Source: an uncultured Lachnobacterium sp. (lineage in GTDB: Bacteria > Bacillota > Clostridia > Lachnospirales > Lachnospiraceae). From it: a DNA stretch of 9,690 nucleotides. The stretch spans positions 1 through 9,690 of the forward strand of contig CAMFPD010000073.1 in the NCBI GenBank assembly GCA_945971355.1, given 5' to 3'. Every line of letters begins with the position of its first letter. The first letter of the stretch is position 1. A model generated the notes under the pieces. That model was not told the DNA's origin. It worked only from the letters and a program-made list of their open reading frames with translations, and ran no database searches. The position numbers and the translations under genes are program-made. This document shows, piece after piece, positions 7,607-9,690 of the stretch.

Positions 7607-7698
7607 CGCTGCTCGTCCAGTGGACGAGCGTTTAGCGCGGACCGAAGCGGAGCGGAGAAATTGAAGCGTAGCTTCAGTTCCCCCCTCCAATAAATTTA
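7607..7698 (+). repeat. 92-bp GC-rich palindromic insert between the two ssrA 5' ends
   Basis: The first 54 bases (7607-7660) are about 65% G+C, unlike the AT-rich flanks. Hairpin 1 is GCTCGTCC (7611-7618) with GGACGAGC (7622-7629) around AGT, extended by CGCT/AGCG (7607-7610, 7634-7637). Hairpin 2 is TGAAGC (7662-7667) with GCTTCA (7671-7676) around GTA. The 3' part, AGCTTCAGTTCCCCC (7670-7684), is the exact reverse complement of 7723-7737 in the tmRNA. The compact double hairpin resembles a small dispersed repeat of the REP/MITE kind. No transposase is present, and membership of a family cannot be shown from one copy. Confidence 0.6.
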
Positions 7699-7702
7699 AT
7701 AA

Positions 7703-8040
7703 GGGCTAGTAAAGGTTTCGACGGGGGAACTGAAGCTGGAGAAGCGAGTCGTATGGTAATGCGTTAAATGGCCAAATTAAAATTAAACGCTGAAGATAAT
7801 TTAGCATACGCTGCCTAGTTGCAGCAGTCCACTCTAGAGCACTCACACTTTAGAATCTGGGCTTCGACCATGTGAGAAACGACTTATGCAAAGCTTTGAG
7901 CATATGGGCGTAATATGAAGCTACTGAAATCACTCGGTTGTTTGTTCCTGAGTGGTGGAGGGAATTATTAAGAATAAACTACACTCGTAGAAGGACAGGG
8001 GATTTTCTTTCGGACACGGGTTCGACTCCCGTCTAGTCCA
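7703..8040 (+). ncRNA. ssrA: tmRNA (transfer-messenger RNA)
   Basis: tmRNA acts with SmpB to rescue stalled ribosomes and tag the unfinished protein for proteolysis. GGGCTAG (7703-7709) pairs with CTAGTCC (8033-8039) as a 7-bp acceptor stem, leaving A8040 as discriminator. The genomic bases that follow are CTC, so CCA is apparently added afterwards. The conserved GGTTTCGACGGGG follows the 5' end, and the T arm is ACGGG/CCCGT with a TTCGACT loop (8016-8032). The tag frame ends GCT GCC TAG at 7810-7818. The stop sits in the loop of the usual helix GCTGC/GCAGC (7810-7814, 7821-7825). A resume codon GCC at 7771 would give the tag AKLKLNAEDNLAYAA; the resume position is inferred. At 338 nt plus CCA the length is normal. 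The 5' end is duplicated 121 bp upstream, so the precursor is atypical. Confidence 0.93.
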
Positions 8041-8048
8041 CTCAAAGT

Positions 8049-8068
8049 ACCGCATTTTAAGCGGTTTT
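8049..8068 (+). terminator. Probable ssrA terminator
   Basis: ACCGC (8049-8053) pairs with GCGGT (8061-8065) across ATTTTAA, followed by a short T-run (8065-8068). It starts 8 nt past the tmRNA 3' end. The stem is short, and some read-through to the stronger terminator at 8145 is plausible. Confidence 0.55.
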
Positions 8069-8107
8069 CAGAACGTTAAAAACAAAAGGTACTCAAACAG
8101 AAAATTA

Positions 8108-8129
8108 CACAGGAAGGGGGATCCCTGTG
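8108..8129 (+). other. Hairpin in the gene-free stretch after ssrA
   Basis: CACAGG (8108-8113) pairs with CCTGTG (8124-8129) around a G-rich 10-nt loop, AAGGGGGATC. It lies between the two terminators. The gene-free stretch 8041-8399 as a whole holds the ssrA terminator, this hairpin, a second terminator (8145-8174), a repeated 9-mer (8251, 8292) and a promoter (8307-8335). I recognise no RNA family or ORF in it. Confidence 0.45.
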
Positions 8130-8144
8130 CAAGTGCTACAAAAG

Positions 8145-8174
8145 ATAAATCGGCAATAAGTCGGTTTATTTTTT
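8145..8174 (+). terminator. Strong intrinsic terminator downstream of ssrA
   Basis: ATAAATCGGC (8145-8154) pairs with GTCGGTTTAT (8160-8169), ten pairs including two G-U, around AATAA. The U-tract is 8169-8174. It ends either ssrA read-through or a separate short transcript from 8069-8144. Confidence 0.85.
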
Positions 8175-8250
8175 GTGAAATTCGCCTTAATATAGCATTT
8201 CTAGTTATTCGACACTAATTTTTCACCTGAATATTAAAAATTGGATATAG

Positions 8251-8300
8251 GCATATCAGACGATGTGAGAACAGTATATAAACACTACAAAGCATATCAG
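8251..8300. repeat. Direct repeat GCATATCAG upstream of the 260-residue gene
   Basis: GCATATCAG occurs at 8251-8259 and again at 8292-8300, 41 bp apart start to start, close to four helical turns. The second copy ends 6 bp before the predicted -35 box. The first is part of the near-palindrome GATAT-AGGC-ATATC (8244-8257). The placement suits a transcription factor site, but this is inference. Confidence 0.4.
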
Positions 8301-8306
8301 TTGTTT

Positions 8307-8335
8307 TTGCTTAATAAGATAGCTTGCTGTATAAT
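8307..8335 (+). promoter_or_regulatory. Predicted sigma-A promoter of the 260-residue gene
   Basis: TTGCTT (8307-8312), a 17-bp spacer and a perfect TATAAT (8330-8335) predict a start near 8342 and a leader of about 58 nt ending at AAGGAG (8384-8389). Confidence 0.7.
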
Positions 8336-8399
8336 CAAAATATGACACAATGAATATATTTGAAAATTACGAAAGAGGAATATAAGGAGAATGTAAGAT

Positions 8400-9182
8400 A
8401 TGGGAAAGATAAAGGAAAGAATAGAAGATTTAGCAAGTGCAGCCGCAGGCCCAACGTTGGATGTGTTATCAGAAGTGCTTATTGATGGCATCGCTGGTTC
8501 TGTGGTACCAGGAGTAGGTAATATGATTCTAGCATACAAGCAAAATAGAATGGAACGTCGGGTAGAAGAAACTCTTAAAATGTTGATTGAAAGGCAAGAT
8601 GAGTTTAACGCTGTCGTGAATAGTTTGGAAGATGAGATTGCAAAGAAAGATGTTGAGGGGAAATACTTTGAGATGCTAATGGATTATTCTCTTGATGAAC
8701 CACAGGATGAGAAAATTAAGTACCTTGTCAATGGGTACATTAATGTCGCAAGGATTCCGCACCCGCAAGAGGATGTGGTTAGAAGCTTCTATGATACACT
8801 AAAGCAGATGAATTTATTAGATATAAGGGTATTCAGACTGTATAATCCATTCAATAATAACGATGATAATGCATATGTGATTATGCAGGACTATAAAATA
8901 GACGAATATCAGTACAACATGGTACGTGAAAAACTTGCTAGGTTAGGATTGATTTATTCAAAGAATGACTTGCAGAGAGACGAAAATACGGATGCAATCG
9001 TTTCTTACTTAGAAGATTTAAGCAAGGGTAAAAAGGCAAAACTAAAAGCAAAGAAGGTATCAAGAAGTGAATCATATCGTATGTCTAGTTACGGAAATCG
9101 TTTTATAAAATTCATTGAATCAGAATATAATGGAGAGGTCGAGAATGGCGAAGAACAGGAAAAATTTGAAGAATTTTTGTAG
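8400..9182 (+). CDS. Uncharacterised 260-residue protein with membrane-type helix and winged-helix-like C-terminus
   Basis: I do not recognise this protein with certainty. Residues 20-46 form a hydrophobic, glycine-containing stretch (IAGSVVPGVGNMILAY at 31-46), one possible membrane-inserting helix. A charged, probably coiled helical region follows (about 47-90). A central helical part (about 100-148) contains YLVNGYINVARI and LKQMNLLDIRVFRLY. The C-terminal part reads like a winged helix: VREKLARLGLIYS (175-187), a Lys-rich linker (209-219) and YRMSSYGNRFIKFIES (226-241), then an acidic tail. This layout reminds me of the DUF4393/Abi-alpha phage-resistance family, but that is a resemblance in plan only. 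AAGGAG at 8384-8389 is 10 nt before ATG 8400. The gene has its own promoter and terminator and lies just after ssrA, a common site for accessory genes. Confidence 0.85.
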   Translation: MGKIKERIEDLASAAAGPTLDVLSEVLIDGIAGSVVPGVGNMILAYKQNRMERRVEETLKMLIERQDEFNAVVNSLEDEIAKKDVEGKYFEMLMDYSLDEPQDEKIKYLVNGYINVARIPHPQEDVVRSFYDTLKQMNLLDIRVFRLYNPFNNNDDNAYVIMQDYKIDEYQYNMVREKLARLGLIYSKNDLQRDENTDAIVSYLEDLSKGKKAKLKAKKVSRSESYRMSSYGNRFIKFIESEYNGEVENGEEQEKFEEFL

Positions 9183-9207
9183 GAATGTATATTTGAATTA
9201 TGACGGG

Positions 9208-9242
9208 GAAATCTGCTAGAAATAGCTAGTTTCATTTTTCTT
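9208..9242 (+). terminator. Terminator after the 260-residue gene
   Basis: GAAAT (9208-9212) with GTTTC (9229-9233) and GCTA (9215-9218) with TAGC (9223-9226) form a stem with a 2-nt internal mismatch and a GAAA loop, followed by ATTTTTCTT. It is 25 nt after the stop codon. Confidence 0.7.
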
Positions 9243-9282
9243 ATATATGATTTATTATTCAGATATAAGCTGGAGGTACACA

Positions 9283-9633
9283 ATGATGAAATCGAAAAAT
9301 GGATGGACAAAGATGAGAATGGGGTTCGGAATAGCAGACTTGACGATAGGAATAATGTTTTTGACCATGATTTTAACTAGTGATGGTGGAATAGAAAATA
9401 ATACAAGGATGATGGGAACCACATGGTTCTTGATTTGGTGTGGATTACTTTCATTTTTGGGAAAAAGAAAAAGGTGGGCAACAATAACATCAATTGTATT
9501 TTATTCTATTGGTATTTTATATAATATTGCAAATTCAATATATTATCCTGCTCACCTAGTAATAGCATTGATGATGATAGTTTTTCTGATTCTTACATCT
9601 ATAAGTTTGGCAATTAAAGATAGTTTTTTATAA
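9283..9633 (+). CDS. Small four-helix membrane protein of unknown function
   Basis: The 116-residue product has four predicted transmembrane helices at about 13-32, 45-60, 65-86 and 91-111. They are joined by short loops, including the basic GKRKR (60-64) between helices 2 and 3, which suggests that loop faces the cytoplasm. I see no catalytic motif or recognised family. ATG 9283 is chosen because GGAGG (9272-9276) lies 6 nt before it. An in-frame ATG at 9247 would add 12 residues without a ribosome site, and the ATG at 9286 is an equally close alternative. No promoter is clear after the preceding terminator. The stop codon lies 13 bp before the adapter sequence, so the gene appears complete, although the biological sequence ends almost at once. 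Function cannot be inferred. Confidence 0.75.
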   Translation: MMKSKNGWTKMRMGFGIADLTIGIMFLTMILTSDGGIENNTRMMGTTWFLIWCGLLSFLGKRKRWATITSIVFYSIGILYNIANSIYYPAHLVIALMMIVFLILTSISLAIKDSFL

Positions 9634-9646
9634 GACTGATTAGTAT

Positions 9647-9690
9647 CTGTCTCTTATACACATCTCCGAGCCCACGAGACTAAGGCGAAT
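9647..9690 (+). other. Illumina Nextera adapter contamination at the contig end
   Basis: Bases 9647-9665 are CTGTCTCTTATACACATCT, the Tn5 mosaic end as read through an insert. Bases 9666-9680 are CCGAGCCCACGAGAC, the Nextera read-2 adapter. Bases 9681-9688 are TAAGGCGA, the i7 index known as N701. Bases 9689-9690 (AT) begin the P7 arm. This is library-construction sequence, not genomic DNA, and marks the end of the contig. Confidence 0.98.

Noticed and set aside
8016..8040. The ssrA 3' end as the attachment site of a genomic island covering the downstream genes
   Set aside because: No second copy of the T-arm and acceptor sequence is seen downstream, and no integrase gene lies in the window. 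The contig ends too soon to rule it out fully.
8391..8396. ATG directly followed by TAA just after AAGGAG, resembling a start-stop regulatory element
   Set aside because: The ATG is only 1 nt from the ribosome site, too close for efficient initiation, while ATG 8400 at 10 nt starts the long reading frame. A chance occurrence is more likely.

Overview
The window looks like low-to-moderate GC chromosomal DNA from a Gram-positive Clostridia, most probably a gut Lachnospiraceae. This rests on AGGAGG-type ribosome sites, sigma-A promoters, the Firmicutes gene order secG-rnr-smpB-ssrA, and the style of the encoded proteins. The assignment to family is inference. All genes are on the + strand.

Layout. 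Positions 1-4173 hold a compact purine operon, purC-purF-purB. It has a clear sigma-A promoter (91-120) and a strong intrinsic terminator (4129-4173). It supplies the committed step of IMP synthesis (PurF), the SAICAR synthase step (PurC), and the lyase acting in both IMP and AMP synthesis (PurB). Positions 4259-8068 hold a conserved protein-export, RNA-decay and ribosome-rescue block. secG has its own promoter and terminator. rnr (RNase R) is preceded by an unusual run of ~26-bp tandem repeats. smpB and ssrA (tmRNA) follow. SmpB and tmRNA free stalled ribosomes, and RNase R degrades the non-stop mRNAs. From 8175 the sequence becomes AT-rich and less conserved. It carries a 260-residue protein I do not recognise with certainty (membrane-type helix plus winged-helix-like C-terminus) and a 116-residue four-helix membrane protein.

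The most unusual feature is at the 5' end of ssrA. A 29-bp segment containing the tmRNA 5' end is present twice, 121 bp apart, around a 92-bp GC-rich palindromic insert. The 3' part of that insert is a perfect 15-nt reverse complement of the start of the intact tmRNA body. The precursor RNA could therefore fold in competing ways, and RNase P could have two possible 5' acceptor half-stems. This may be a repeat insertion, a replication-slippage product, an assembly error or a real regulatory leader; the sequence alone cannot decide.

The last 44 bases (9647-9690) are not biological. They are the Tn5 mosaic end, the Nextera read-2 adapter, an i7 index and the first two bases of the flow-cell arm. 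The window therefore ends at a contig terminus with untrimmed adapter, and genuine sequence stops at about 9646.
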